Assembly (NCBI RefSeq): GCF_001905795.1
Contig: NZ_LIXJ01000001.1
Location: 248,001 to 312,000, forward strand
DNA: 64,000 nucleotides
From: Streptomyces sp. CB01580
Lineage (GTDB): Bacteria; Actinomycetota; Actinomycetes; Streptomycetales; Streptomycetaceae
Direction: 5' to 3'
In this document: in pieces, positions 47,864-56,580 of the stretch
Layout of the letters: each line of letters starts with the position of its first letter
How positions within the stretch are numbered: position 1 is the stretch's first letter
Position numbers and translations under genes: made by a program
The notes under the pieces: generated by a model
Seen by the model: only the letters and a program-made list of their open reading frames with translations
The model's database searches: none
Told to the model about the DNA's origin: nothing

Positions 47864-48526
47864 ATGGTGGCCTCGGAGGCTGTTTCCGTACCCGTCGACG
47901 GATCGGTGATCGCCGGTGACCTGGCGCTCGGGCCGGGGGCGGGAGGTGTGGTGCTCTTCGCCCACGGCAGCGGCAGCTCGCGCCACAGCCCGCGCAACAG
48001 GGCGGTGGCCGCGTATCTGCGGGAGGCGGGGCTGGGCACACTGCTCCTGGACCTGCTGACCGTCCGGGAGGAGCGGGAGGACGTGGTGACCGGGCAGTAC
48101 CGGTTCGACATCGGGCTGCTCGGCCGGCGGGTGGTGGCGGCGGTGGACTGGCTCGCGGCCCGGCCGGACTCGGCGGGACTGCCGCTGGGTCTCTTCGGGG
48201 CGAGCACCGGGGCGGCGGCCGCCCTGCTGGCGGCGGCGGAGCGGCCGGGGCACGTCCGGTCGGTCGTCTCCCGCGGGGGCCGCCCCGACATGGCCGAGGA
48301 GGCCCTGGACCGGGTGCGCGCCCCGGTGCTGCTGATCGTGGGCGGCGCCGACCAGGAGGTGCTGCGGTTGAACGAGGAGGCGGCCGGACGGCTGCGCGCT
48401 CCGCACCGGATCCACGTGGTCCCGGGGGCGACGCATCTCTTCGAGGAACCCGGAGCCCTGGAAGAGGTGGCCGAGGCGGCACGCCGTTGGTTCCTGCGCC
48501 CGGGAGGGGAAGAGGAAGAGGGCTGA
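47864..48526 (+). CDS. Alpha/beta hydrolase, dienelactone-hydrolase-like
   Basis: 220-residue hydrolase. The ATG at 47864 is chosen for GGAAGGAG 9 bases upstream; a GTG at 47858 is too close to it. The nucleophile elbow is GASTGAA, the oxyanion-side motif FAHGSGSSRHSPRN, the acid probably in GGADQEVL and the histidine in GATHLFEEPGAL. This set matches the small cytosolic dienelactone-hydrolase-like enzymes often found at the end of Streptomyces hydrogenase or phosphoribosyl loci. Substrate unknown. It lies 89 bases after the DUF6390-like gene and ends the island before a strong terminator. Confidence 0.82.
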   Translation: MVASEAVSVPVDGSVIAGDLALGPGAGGVVLFAHGSGSSRHSPRNRAVAAYLREAGLGTLLLDLLTVREEREDVVTGQYRFDIGLLGRRVVAAVDWLAARPDSAGLPLGLFGASTGAAAALLAAAERPGHVRSVVSRGGRPDMAEEALDRVRAPVLLIVGGADQEVLRLNEEAAGRLRAPHRIHVVPGATHLFEEPGALEEVAEAARRWFLRPGGEEEEG

Positions 48527-48589
48527 GACCGGGCGTGGCGCCGCACCCCGCCCGGCCGGACCGTTGCGCGCGGCGGCCCGAGTCCACGA

Positions 48590-48629
48590 ACGGCTGTGTC
48601 CGTGCCTTGTCGTGGCCGGACACAGCCGT
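48590..48629. terminator. Strong hairpin between convergent genes
   Basis: ACGGCTGTGTCCG (48590-48602) pairs perfectly with CGGACACAGCCGT (48617-48629), a 13-bp stem with a 14-base loop. It lies between the convergent hydrolase (ends 48526) and MFS gene (ends 48686) and should stop both transcripts. Confidence 0.75.
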
Positions 48630-48632
48630 CCG

Positions 48633-48708
48633 CTCAGGGCTTCGGGTGAAGCCCGTCTCTCAGGACTTCGGGGGAAGCCGGTCTCTCAGGACTTCGGGGA
48701 GAAACGCA
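48633..48708. repeat. 26-bp tandem repeat covering the 3' end of the MFS gene
   Basis: Three units with a strict 26-base period start at 48633, 48659 and 48685, each opening CTCAGG(G/A)CTTCGGG. The third unit holds the last codons and stop of the MFS gene (FSPKS-stop, read on the minus strand); the other two repeat that end downstream. Unit one folds as GGCTTCGGGTGAAGCC. Confidence 0.85.
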
Positions 48709-50017
48709 GCCGTGTGGCCGCCAGGGCCCCGAGGGCCAGCAGCACGACGGACACCCACAGTCCGGACAGGTGGTTGCCGGTGGCGTCCTCGGCGTAGCCC
48801 ATGATGTAAGGGCCGACGAAGCCACCGGTGATGCCGATGGTGTTGAGCAGCGCCAGGCCGCCCGCGAGGGTCTTGCCCGCGAGCCGGGTGGCGGGGAAGT
48901 TGAACAGCAGGGGCTGCACGACGAAGAACGCCAGGCCGGTGAAGCAGAAGCCGAGCAGGGCGATCACGGGGCCCGCGACCGCGGCGACGACGAGCCCGGT
49001 GAACATCATCAGCAGGCCGACGACCACGAAGTTGCGCGAGCGCCGGGGCGTGGTCGCACGGGGCGGCACGAAGATGGCGCCGACGGCCGCGGTGAGCCAG
49101 GGCAGCCCGGTGAGCAGGCCGATGGTGAAGGGCGAGAGGTGGCCCCAGCCGCCGATGATGCCGGGCAGGAAGTAGACCACGGAGTACAGGGCGACCTGGT
49201 GCGTCCAGTTGGCGAAGATGGCCAGCAGCATCTGCTTGTCGCGCAGCACGGTCAGCAGGAAGCCGGACTCGTTGCCGGCCGCCTTGGCGCCCTCGTTCTG
49301 CTCGCGGGTGACCGCGTCCTGGACCAGCCGGGCCTCCTCGGCCGTCAGCCACGGCGCCTTGGCCGGGCCGTCGGGCAGGAACCGGAAGACCACGAACGCC
49401 AGGAAGACGCAGGGAACGCCCTCGATCACGAACATCCACTGCCAGCCGTGCCAGCCGCCGATGCCGTCCATCTCCATGAGCAGTCCGCCCAGGGGGTTGC
49501 CGACGACGCTGGCGATGGAGGCGCCCAGCAGGAGCAGGCCGATGGCCCGGCCGCGGGTCTCGGAGCGGAACCAGTACGTGAAGTAGAGCAGGATGCCCGG
49601 CAGCAGCCCGGCCTCTGCCGCGCCGAGGAGCAGCCGCATGGCGTAGAAGGACTTCTCGCCCTGCACGAAGGCCATGCATGCCGAGATGATGCCCCAGGTC
49701 AGCATGATCCGGGTGATCCACCAGCGGGCGCCCACCCGGTGCATGATCAGGTTGCTGGGCACCTCGGACGCCGCGTAGGTGAGGAAGAACAGCCCGGCGC
49801 CCAGCCCGTAGGCCGCGGCGGAGATGCCGAGGTCGACCTCCAGGCGCTCCTTGGCGAGACCGATGTTGGTCCGGTCGAGGAACGACATGATGTAGGCGGC
49901 CAGCAGCAGCGGCATCAGCCGCCGCAAGTTGCGGCGGTCCAGCTCGCCGAGCGCGTCGCTCGGGGTCTCGGATGGTGTGGCCGCGTCTGGGGTGCGGGAT
50001 CCGCGGATCAAAGACAT
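48686..50017 (-). CDS. MFS transporter, anion:cation symporter family
   Basis: 443-residue importer with 12 predicted helices. The start at 50017 has AAGGAC upstream. The loop after helix 2 (RVGARWWITRIMLTWGIIS) and EAGLLPGILLYFTYWFRSETRGRAIG are typical of the family that takes up organic anions such as tartrate, phthalate or hydroxyphenylacetate. It is the last gene of the E1-E2-carrier set on the minus strand, separated from E2 by 200 bases with a hairpin. Context suggests it imports the compound broken down by the dehydrogenase and the two reductases; the substrate is not identifiable. Confidence 0.88.
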   Translation of the reverse strand: MSLIRGSRTPDAATPSETPSDALGELDRRNLRRLMPLLLAAYIMSFLDRTNIGLAKERLEVDLGISAAAYGLGAGLFFLTYAASEVPSNLIMHRVGARWWITRIMLTWGIISACMAFVQGEKSFYAMRLLLGAAEAGLLPGILLYFTYWFRSETRGRAIGLLLLGASIASVVGNPLGGLLMEMDGIGGWHGWQWMFVIEGVPCVFLAFVVFRFLPDGPAKAPWLTAEEARLVQDAVTREQNEGAKAAGNESGFLLTVLRDKQMLLAIFANWTHQVALYSVVYFLPGIIGGWGHLSPFTIGLLTGLPWLTAAVGAIFVPPRATTPRRSRNFVVVGLLMMFTGLVVAAVAGPVIALLGFCFTGLAFFVVQPLLFNFPATRLAGKTLAGGLALLNTIGITGGFVGPYIMGYAEDATGNHLSGLWVSVVLLALGALAATRLRFSPKS

Positions 50018-50109
50018 CGGTGTCCTTTTGGGTAGCTCTGGCAGCCTACGGGCGCGGGCTGCGGCCGAGGTGAGCGGGGCCGGGGCCCGTGGCGACGGGG
50101 CCGGGAGAG

Positions 50110-50144
50110 GGGCGGCCCGTGGCAGCGGGGCCGACGGGCCGCCC
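50110..50144 (-). other. Intercistronic hairpin between E2 and MFS genes
   Basis: GGGCGGCCCGT (50110-50120) pairs perfectly with ACGGGCCGCCC (50134-50144), an 11-bp stem with a 13-base loop, within the 200-base spacer. A further copy of GGGCGGCCCGT lies at 50163-50173. It may reduce read-through into the carrier gene. Confidence 0.45.
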
Positions 50145-50217
50145 ATGGGGCGATGGGGCCGCGGGCGGCCCGTGGGGCGATGCCGTCACGGGCGGGCCCA
50201 CGGCGGCCGGGAAGGTT

Positions 50218-51567
50218 TCAGACGAGGAGCCGGACCGGGTTCTCCACGGCCTCGGTGAAGGCCGCGAGCCAGCGTGCCGCCACGGCGCCGTCCACCGGAC
50301 GGTGGTCCACGGACAGGACCACGCCGAGCACCTTGGCCACGGTGACCGCGCCGTCGCGGACCACCGCCTCGTCGCGTGCCGCGCCGACCGCCAAGATCGC
50401 GGCCTGCGGCGGGTTGATGATGGCGGCGAACTCTTCGACCCCGTGCATGCCGAGGTTCGACACGGTGATCGAGCCGCCTTCGAGGTCGGCGGGGCGCAGC
50501 GCCCCGGAGCGCGCCTGTTCCGCGTACGCGCGGGTGCGGGCGGCGATCGTGGAGACCGACAGGTTCTCGATGCCGCGCAGCACCGGGGTCACCAGTCCCG
50601 TCTCGGTGGCGACGGCGATCGACACGTCGACGGTGCGGAAGCGGCGGACGGCGTCCGGCGTCCAGATCGCGTTCATCTCCGGCACCTGGGTGTGCGCCGT
50701 GGCGACGGCCTTGATCAGCAGGTCGTTGACCGAGACCTTGACCGGGCTGACGGCGTTGATCCGCTGCCGCAGGGCGAGGAGTTCGTCCACGGCGCAGGTC
50801 GCCCGCAGGTAGAAGTGCGGGGTGTGCTGCTTGCTCTCGGTCAGGCGCCTGGCGATGGCCCGGCGCATCCGGCTGTGCGGGATGTCCTCGTGGTCGCCGG
50901 TGCCGGTGGTGGCGACGGTATCAGTGGTATCGGTGGTGCTGACGGGTTCGGCCGGAGCCGTCGGCTGCGCGGCGGCCGGGACCGGGGCCTGCGACACCGC
51001 CCGGGGGGTGCTGCGGGCGGCGACGGCGGCCTCGACGTCCCGCCGCACGACGCGGCCGCCGGGGCCGGTCCCGGTGAGGACCGTGAAGTCCAGCCCGGCC
51101 TCCCGGGCCAGCCTGCGGGCCAGCGGGCTGCTGAAGACGCGTCCGCCGCGCTCGGGCTCGTCCGCCGCTGCGGCGGTGGGCCGCGGAGCCGGGGAGGCGG
51201 TCGGCGCCGGGGATGCGGGAGCCGGTTCCTCCGGCACGTCGCGGCGGACCGCCTCCGGGGCCTCGCCGGGCGCCGCGACAGCGACGCCCAGTCCCGCGAG
51301 CAGCGCGTCGAGGTCGTCGGCCTGTTCGCCGACGGCGCCGAGCACGGCGATCGGGTCGCCGACCTCGATCTCCACGCCGGCCTCGTAGAGCGCCTTGAGC
51401 AGCACTCCGTCACGCTCGGCGGAGACGTCCACCTCCGCCTTGTCCGTCTCGATGGAGACCAGCGCGTCGTCCTTCGTGAACGCCGCGCCCTCGGCCACCA
51501 GCCAGGCGGACAGCACCGCCGTCGGCGAGTCGGCGGCCACCGCGGGCATTCGGAACAGTTCAGCCAT
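50218..51567 (-). CDS. 2-oxo-acid dehydrogenase E2 (dihydrolipoyl acyltransferase)
   Basis: 449-residue acyltransferase core of a 2-oxo-acid or acetoin dehydrogenase complex. The ATG at 51567 has AGGAGGG upstream. The N-terminal lipoyl domain carries K43 in SIETDKAEVDVS. After an Ala/Pro linker come a peripheral-subunit-binding domain (FSSPLARRLAREAGLDF, GTGPGGRVVRRDV) and a catalytic domain with the active histidine in SVDHRPVDGA. Only one lipoyl domain is present, and no E3 lies in the window. It follows the fused E1 gene after 37 bases. The acyl substrate is unknown. Confidence 0.9.
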   Translation of the reverse strand: MAELFRMPAVAADSPTAVLSAWLVAEGAAFTKDDALVSIETDKAEVDVSAERDGVLLKALYEAGVEIEVGDPIAVLGAVGEQADDLDALLAGLGVAVAAPGEAPEAVRRDVPEEPAPASPAPTASPAPRPTAAAADEPERGGRVFSSPLARRLAREAGLDFTVLTGTGPGGRVVRRDVEAAVAARSTPRAVSQAPVPAAAQPTAPAEPVSTTDTTDTVATTGTGDHEDIPHSRMRRAIARRLTESKQHTPHFYLRATCAVDELLALRQRINAVSPVKVSVNDLLIKAVATAHTQVPEMNAIWTPDAVRRFRTVDVSIAVATETGLVTPVLRGIENLSVSTIAARTRAYAEQARSGALRPADLEGGSITVSNLGMHGVEEFAAIINPPQAAILAVGAARDEAVVRDGAVTVAKVLGVVLSVDHRPVDGAVAARWLAAFTEAVENPVRLLV

Positions 51568-51604
51568 GATCAACCCTCCTGGGTGTCGTGTCGTACGGGG
51601 AGGG

Positions 51605-53791
51605 TCAGTTCTCGGTGACCCGCTGGAGCGCGGCCACGACCTCTTCGGTCCGCGCGATGGCGGCCCGCTCCAGCACCTTGCTGATGCTGGGCGAGGACTC
51701 GCCGGCGTGGACGCGCTGGACGGGCTGGTCGAGCCAGTCGAACCAGCGCCGCTGGATCTCGTCGGCCAGCCAGCCTCCGTAGGAGGTGCCGACGGGGCCC
51801 TGTTCGGCGATGAGCACGTTGTTGGTCTTGCGGATGCTGTCGCCCAGGGTTTCCCAGTCCAGGCTGGCGCGGTCCAGCCAGCGCAGGTCGATGACCTCCG
51901 CGTCCAGGCCCAGCTGTTCGACGGCCTCCAGGACGTAGTTGGTCATCGCCAGGTACGTGACGACGGTGATCTTGGATCCGGTGCGGCGCACGGCCGCCTT
52001 GCCCACGGGCAGGCAGTAGTCGAAGTCGTCGACCGGACCCTGGCCCACCGTGTTGTACAGGTCGGTGTGTTCCAGGACGACGACCGGGTCCTTGCAGGTC
52101 AGCGCGCTGTTCATCAGGCCGACGTAGTCGAAGGGCGTGGACGGCGCGACGATCCGCCAGCCGGGGGCGGTGGCGAAGACGCCCGCCGGGTCCATGGAGT
52201 GCTGGGATCCGTACCCGGTGCCCATGGCGACCTTGCTGCGCAGGACGAGCGGTACCCCGGTCCCCTGCCCGTCGCCGCCGAACATGTGCCGGGCCTTGCC
52301 GATCTGGTTGAAGATCTGGTCGGCCGCGACCCACATGAAGTCGGCGTACATGAACTCGACCACGGGCTTGTAACGGCCGTCGAGGGCGATGCCCCCGGCG
52401 AGGCCGGCGAAGGCGTTCTCGCTGATGGGCGTGCCCAGGACCCGGTCCGGGTGGGCTTCGGCCAGGCCCTTGGTGGCGCCGTTGGTACCGCCCTTGAGGC
52501 GGTGCACGTCCTCGCCCATGACGACGACGGAGTCGTCCTCGGCCATGCGGTGGCTCATCACCTCGGCCACGACGTCGATGAACTTCCGTTGTTCCAGGCG
52601 TCCGTCGAAGGTGTCGGTGTCGGCGAGGCGCACCCCGTCGAACTCACCGAGGTCGCCGCGTATCCCGACGTCGCGGAAGGACGGGTCGGGCCATTCGGAG
52701 GGCTTGATGCGGCGGCTGCCCGGCTTGCCGTCGGGGTCGGACTCCAGCAGTTCGTCGCCCACGGCGGCCATGAGCGCCTTGGCGCGCGCGGTGCACTTCT
52801 CGATCTCGTCGGCGCCGAGGATCCCGTTCTCGACGAGCTGCCGGGAGACGAGGGCCAGCGGGTCGCGGGACCGCCACTCCTTCTCCTCGTCCTTGGTCCG
52901 GTAGCCGAAGGCGCTGCCGGGGAACGGGCCGTTCTGGTGGAAGAACCGGTAGACCTCGGCCTCGACGACGGTGGGACCGTTGCCCGCCCGCATGTGATCC
53001 ACGGCCTCGCTCATGGCCAGGTACACGGCGAGCGGGTCCATGCCGTCCACGCGCCAGCTGGGGATGTTGAAGCCCAGACCGCGCGCCGAGAGCCGGGGCT
53101 CCGCCGTCGCCTCGTCCACGTGGGTGGAGACGGCGTACTTGTTGTTCTCGATGAAGAAGCAGACCGGGAGCTTCCAGGCCGCGGCGAGGTTCATCGTCTC
53201 CAGCACCGAGCCGATGTTGACCGCGCCGTCCCCGAAGTAGGTCACCGAGACCGCGTCGGTGCCGGCCTGCCGCGCCGACCAGGCGAACCCGGCGGCCTGC
53301 GGCACGCCGCCACCGACGATGGCGTTGGTGCCCATCGCCCCGGCCTCGGCCCACTGCAGATGCATGGATCCGCCCCGGCCCCGGCAGAAGCCCCTGGCCA
53401 GCCCGCAGATCTCCGCCAGGCTGCGGAGCAGGACGGTGCGCACCTCCTCGTCGACGGGACCGCGCAGGTCGATGCCGCCGGGTGCGACGTACCCCAGCGC
53501 CTTCGCGAGGAACTGGTGGTGGCCGCGGTGCGAGCCGCCGACGAAGTCGGCGCCGGTCAGCGGGAGCACGGAGCCGACGGCGCCGCCCTCCTGGCCGATG
53601 CTGGAGTGCGCCGGGCCGTGCACCAGGCCCTGTCCCGCGAGGTCGAGGACGTACTCCTCGAAGACCCTGATCAGCAGGGTCTGGGTGAACATCGAGGTCA
53701 GCAGCCGCGGATCCGCGCCGTGCCAGTCCTTCTTGGTCGCCGTCACCTCGGTCCAGGGGGACGCGGGGGCCAGTTTCCGGTGTGTGGGCAT
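51605..53791 (-). CDS. Fused E1 alpha-beta 2-oxo-acid dehydrogenase (thiamine diphosphate)
   Basis: 728-residue protein joining the alpha and beta E1 chains, which are usually separate. It decarboxylates a 2-oxo acid (or acetoin) and loads the acyl group onto the E2 lipoyl arm. Residues 1 to about 340 form E1 alpha with the thiamine diphosphate motif FGDGAVNIGSVLETMNLAA...ENN; residues about 390-728 form E1 beta with VVVMGEDVHRLKGGTNGATKGL and PISENAFAGLAGGIALDG. The start at 53791 has AGGAGAG upstream. The gene is divergent from a GntR regulator with palindromes in between. Whether the substrate is acetoin, a branched-chain or an aromatic 2-oxo acid is not determined. Confidence 0.88.
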   Translation of the reverse strand: MPTHRKLAPASPWTEVTATKKDWHGADPRLLTSMFTQTLLIRVFEEYVLDLAGQGLVHGPAHSSIGQEGGAVGSVLPLTGADFVGGSHRGHHQFLAKALGYVAPGGIDLRGPVDEEVRTVLLRSLAEICGLARGFCRGRGGSMHLQWAEAGAMGTNAIVGGGVPQAAGFAWSARQAGTDAVSVTYFGDGAVNIGSVLETMNLAAAWKLPVCFFIENNKYAVSTHVDEATAEPRLSARGLGFNIPSWRVDGMDPLAVYLAMSEAVDHMRAGNGPTVVEAEVYRFFHQNGPFPGSAFGYRTKDEEKEWRSRDPLALVSRQLVENGILGADEIEKCTARAKALMAAVGDELLESDPDGKPGSRRIKPSEWPDPSFRDVGIRGDLGEFDGVRLADTDTFDGRLEQRKFIDVVAEVMSHRMAEDDSVVVMGEDVHRLKGGTNGATKGLAEAHPDRVLGTPISENAFAGLAGGIALDGRYKPVVEFMYADFMWVAADQIFNQIGKARHMFGGDGQGTGVPLVLRSKVAMGTGYGSQHSMDPAGVFATAPGWRIVAPSTPFDYVGLMNSALTCKDPVVVLEHTDLYNTVGQGPVDDFDYCLPVGKAAVRRTGSKITVVTYLAMTNYVLEAVEQLGLDAEVIDLRWLDRASLDWETLGDSIRKTNNVLIAEQGPVGTSYGGWLADEIQRRWFDWLDQPVQRVHAGESSPSISKVLERAAIARTEEVVAALQRVTEN

Positions 53792-53832
53792 GAGCACTCT
53801 CCTGTGTGATTCGGTGAGCACTTTCGCAGCGA

Positions 53833-53842
53833 ATGGATCCAT
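53833..53842. promoter_or_regulatory. Candidate GntR operator, copy 1
   Basis: ATGGATCCAT, a perfect 10-bp palindrome 41 bases upstream of the E1 start codon. The same palindrome recurs 107 bases away. The form is compatible with FCD-type GntR operators; binding by the neighbouring regulator is inferred. Confidence 0.55.
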
Positions 53843-53860
53843 AACCAATACCCGTTACTG

Positions 53861-53873
53861 GAACGTTACGTTC
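53861..53873. promoter_or_regulatory. Inverted repeat between the two palindromes
   Basis: GAACGT-T-ACGTTC, perfect 6-base arms around one base, midway between the ATGGATCCAT copies. It could be a second factor's site. Confidence 0.4.
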
Positions 53874-53938
53874 AATTTTCCGACATTTCCATTGACTAGG
53901 CCCCTCACGGCGACGCAGTGTGAGACCCATGGCAAGCA

Positions 53939-53950
53939 AATGGATCCATT
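53939..53950. promoter_or_regulatory. Candidate GntR operator, copy 2
   Basis: AATGGATCCATT, a perfect 12-bp palindrome containing the core ATGGATCCAT, 187 bases upstream of the GntR start. Its centre is 107 bases from copy 1, about ten helical turns. Confidence 0.55.
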
Positions 53951-54137
53951 CGGTGGCCGACCAGGGGCAGGCGCTCTCCGGCCCGGCCGACCCGGAACAC
54001 ATCGGCCCGCCATACGCCCGCCCCGGCGGGAAGCGGTACGGATCGGGTGCCGCGGTACGGCTGTGGCAGCCTTCGGTCTGAACACGCCGTCGCACCGCCG
54101 CGCCGTGCCTCGTCGCCGCACCGCACCAGGGAGAGCC

Positions 54138-54929
54138 ATGTCACGGAAGCCGTCCACCGGATCCCGCACGCCGGGCGCCGGTTCGTCCGGGTCCAGCGCC
54201 GCCGCCGTCGCGAGCCAGCGCGTCGCGGACCACCTGCGTGCCGCCATCCTGAGCGGTGAGCTGCGCCCCGGAGCGAGGATCATGCAGGAGCAGGTCGCCG
54301 CGCAGCTCGGCGCCAGTCGGCTGCCGGTGCGCGAGGCACTGCGGATACTGGCGGCCGAGGGCCTGACCGTGGTCAAGTCCAACAGCGGCGCCTGGGTCTC
54401 CCGGATGGACATGGCGGAGTGCGAGGGCGTCTACAAGATCCGCGAACGCCTGGAACCGCTCGCCCTGAGCGAGAGCATCCCGAACCTCTCCGCCGAGCAG
54501 GTCACCGAGCTGGAGGCGATCGCACGGCAGATCGAGCTCACCACCGACGTGGACCGCTTCCTGGCCCTCGACCGCGAGCTGCACCTGCTCACCTACGCCG
54601 GCTGCCGCGTCGCCCAGATCACCGACATGGTCGACCGGTTCTGGAACACCACCCAGCACTACCGACGCGCCTTCACCCGGCTCGCGGGCGACAGCGGCTG
54701 GGAGCTGATCCACGCCGAGCACCGCCTGATCATCGAGGCGATCAAACGACGCGACACCGTCGACGCCGAACGATTTCTCACCGGCCACCTCCGCCGCACC
54801 CGGCTGGAACTGGCCCAACACCCCGAACTGTTCAACGAGGACGACCATGACACCGACCACACAGCAGACGCAGCAGGCGCAGGGAACGCGAGGAACGTCC
54901 GAGGAGACGCGGCGCGCCCGGCCGACTGA
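54138..54929 (+). CDS. GntR-family transcriptional regulator, FCD subfamily
   Basis: 263-residue regulator. The ATG at 54138 has AGGGAGAG upstream. After a disordered serine/glycine tail the winged helix-turn-helix reads LRAAILSGELRPGARIMQEQVAAQLGASRLPVREALRIL. The FCD effector domain has RERLEPLALSES, FLALDRELHLL and a metal-site histidine set in HLLTY and AEHRLIIEAI. It is divergent from the E1-E2-carrier genes and overlaps the first SDR gene by 83 bases, so it probably controls both sides through the palindromes in the spacer. The ligand is unknown. Confidence 0.88.
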   Translation: MSRKPSTGSRTPGAGSSGSSAAAVASQRVADHLRAAILSGELRPGARIMQEQVAAQLGASRLPVREALRILAAEGLTVVKSNSGAWVSRMDMAECEGVYKIRERLEPLALSESIPNLSAEQVTELEAIARQIELTTDVDRFLALDRELHLLTYAGCRVAQITDMVDRFWNTTQHYRRAFTRLAGDSGWELIHAEHRLIIEAIKRRDTVDAERFLTGHLRRTRLELAQHPELFNEDDHDTDHTADAAGAGNARNVRGDAARPAD

Positions 54930-55668
54930 CGCCCGCCCCTTCGAGGGCCGGACCCTCCTCCTGTCGGGAGCGGGCGGCGGCATCGCCCGCGAGGTGGCCC
55001 GTCAGTTCCACGCCCTGGGCGCCAACCTGGTGCTGGGCGATCTGAACGCCGCCGTGCTGGAGGAATTCGCCGCGACGCTCGACCCGACCGGCGGGAGCGT
55101 GATCACCCGGGTGCTCGACGCGGCATCGCCGGAGAGCAACAACGCGTTCGTCGCCGCCGCGGTCGAGGCGTTCGGCTCGGTCGACTTCCTCGTACCGGCC
55201 GCCGGGATCTACCCCGAGCAGGCGGTCGCCGACATGACCGACGAGCAGTGGAACACCGTCATCTCGGTCAACCTGAACGGTGTCTTCTACCTCACCCGCG
55301 CCGTCCTGCCCCACCTCGACGAGGGCGGCAGCATCGTCAATCTGACGTCCATGGCCGGTCACCGCGGCAGCGTCAGGCACGCCCACTACGCGGCGACGAA
55401 GGGCGCGCTGCTCGCCTTCTCCCGCAGCCTCGCCTGGGAACTCGGCTCCCGGGCACGGATCAACATGGTGTCGCCCGGGATCATCGAGACCTCCATGACC
55501 CGCGACTACGTGGCCGACCGCGGCGACACCGCGCTCGCCACCACGCCCCTGGGCCGTCTGGGCAGGCCGGAGGAGGTGGCCTCCGTCGTCACCTTCCTGT
55601 GCTCTCCCGCCGCGAGCTTCGTGCAGGGCGAGGTCATCCACGTCAACGGCGGCATGCACATGGCCTGA
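54847..55668 (+). CDS. Short-chain dehydrogenase/reductase
   Basis: 273-residue NAD(P)-dependent oxidoreductase. The cofactor motif is SGAGGGIA and the active site Y-x-x-x-K is YAATK, preceded by TSMAGHRGS; NLNGVFYLTRA holds the structural Asn. The start at 54847 lies inside the GntR gene, an 83-base overlap; no start codon exists between the GntR stop and the start of the SDR fold, so the overlap is real, though the first 30 residues (glutamine-rich) are unlike the family. It is probably co-transcribed with the second SDR. Substrate unknown. Confidence 0.88.
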   Translation: MTPTTQQTQQAQGTRGTSEETRRARPTDARPFEGRTLLLSGAGGGIAREVARQFHALGANLVLGDLNAAVLEEFAATLDPTGGSVITRVLDAASPESNNAFVAAAVEAFGSVDFLVPAAGIYPEQAVADMTDEQWNTVISVNLNGVFYLTRAVLPHLDEGGSIVNLTSMAGHRGSVRHAHYAATKGALLAFSRSLAWELGSRARINMVSPGIIETSMTRDYVADRGDTALATTPLGRLGRPEEVASVVTFLCSPAASFVQGEVIHVNGGMHMA

Positions 55669-55724
55669 TCAGGCCGGGCACACACCGGGGGAAACGCGCG
55701 AGCAGGAACGGAACGGACGAGAAG

Positions 55725-56528
55725 ATGACGACACGAGCGGCGATCTACCCCGACCTGCGCGGCAGGTCGGTGTGCGTCACCGGCGCCGCGCGCGGCCTGG
55801 GCCTGGCGATGGCCGAGGCGTATGCGCGCGCGGGGTGCCATGTGCTGATGCTGGACATCGACGGCGACGAACTGGAACGGATCCGGCCCGGATTGGAGGC
55901 GGGACGGCCCGACCAGGTGATCGCGACGGCCACGGCCCCGGTGAGTGACGAGGACGCCGTGACGGAGGCGCTCGCCGGTTTCACGGCCCGGACGGGAGGA
56001 CTGTCCGTGCTGGTCGCCAATGCCGGCGTGTCCGCGAACGCCCCCTCCCTCGATGTCGAACTCGACCGCTGGAACACGGCGTTGGACGTGAACCTCACCG
56101 GTGTCTTCGTCTGCGCGCGGGCCGCCGCCCGCGTCATGCGCGAGGGCGAGGGGGGTGTCGTCCTGACCACCTCGTCGATGTACGGGGTGACCGCGGGGCC
56201 CGAGCGCGCGGCCTACTGCGCCACCAAGGCGGGCGTCGCCGCCCTCACCAAGGTCCTGGCCGTGGAGTGGGCCCCGTACGGCATCCGCGTCAACGCGCTC
56301 GCGCCCGGATACGTCGAGACCGATCTGGTGGCCAGGCTCGCCGAGGACGGGCGGCTGGACACGGAGGCGCTGCGCCGCCGCACCCCGCGTGGCCGCCTCG
56401 GCCGCCCGGAGGACATCGCCCACCTCGCACTGTTCCTGTCGTCCGGGGTCTCCGCGAACATCACGGGTCAGGTGATGGTCAGCGACGGCGGCTGGACGGC
56501 CGACGGCTATGCCGTGACGCCCGGCTGA
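55725..56528 (+). CDS. Short-chain dehydrogenase/reductase
   Basis: 267-residue classical SDR with cofactor motif TGAARGLG, VANAGVS, serine in TTSSMYG, and catalytic YCATK. The C-terminus SDGGWTADG is typical of reductases acting on sugars or hydroxy acids, and DLRGRSVCVTG places the start correctly. The ATG has only a weak ribosome-binding site. It follows the first SDR by 56 bases. With the E1/E2 complex and MFS carrier this suggests stepwise oxidation of an imported hydroxylated acid to a 2-oxo acid, but no substrate can be named. Confidence 0.88.
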   Translation: MTTRAAIYPDLRGRSVCVTGAARGLGLAMAEAYARAGCHVLMLDIDGDELERIRPGLEAGRPDQVIATATAPVSDEDAVTEALAGFTARTGGLSVLVANAGVSANAPSLDVELDRWNTALDVNLTGVFVCARAAARVMREGEGGVVLTTSSMYGVTAGPERAAYCATKAGVAALTKVLAVEWAPYGIRVNALAPGYVETDLVARLAEDGRLDTEALRRRTPRGRLGRPEDIAHLALFLSSGVSANITGQVMVSDGGWTADGYAVTPG

Positions 56529-56580
56529 CGTTCCATCACTTCGATGGGTCCGCCGGCAGGCCGGCACGGGCAGCCCGCGG

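Larger units (their letters stand above)
53792..54137. other. 346-base divergent control region
   Basis: Lies between the E1 and GntR start codons and is comparatively AT-rich around 53820-53950. It holds two ATGGATCCAT sites, the inverted repeat at 53861-53873, and TTGACT at 53892. The part from 53951 to 54137 shows nothing further. Confidence 0.6.
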
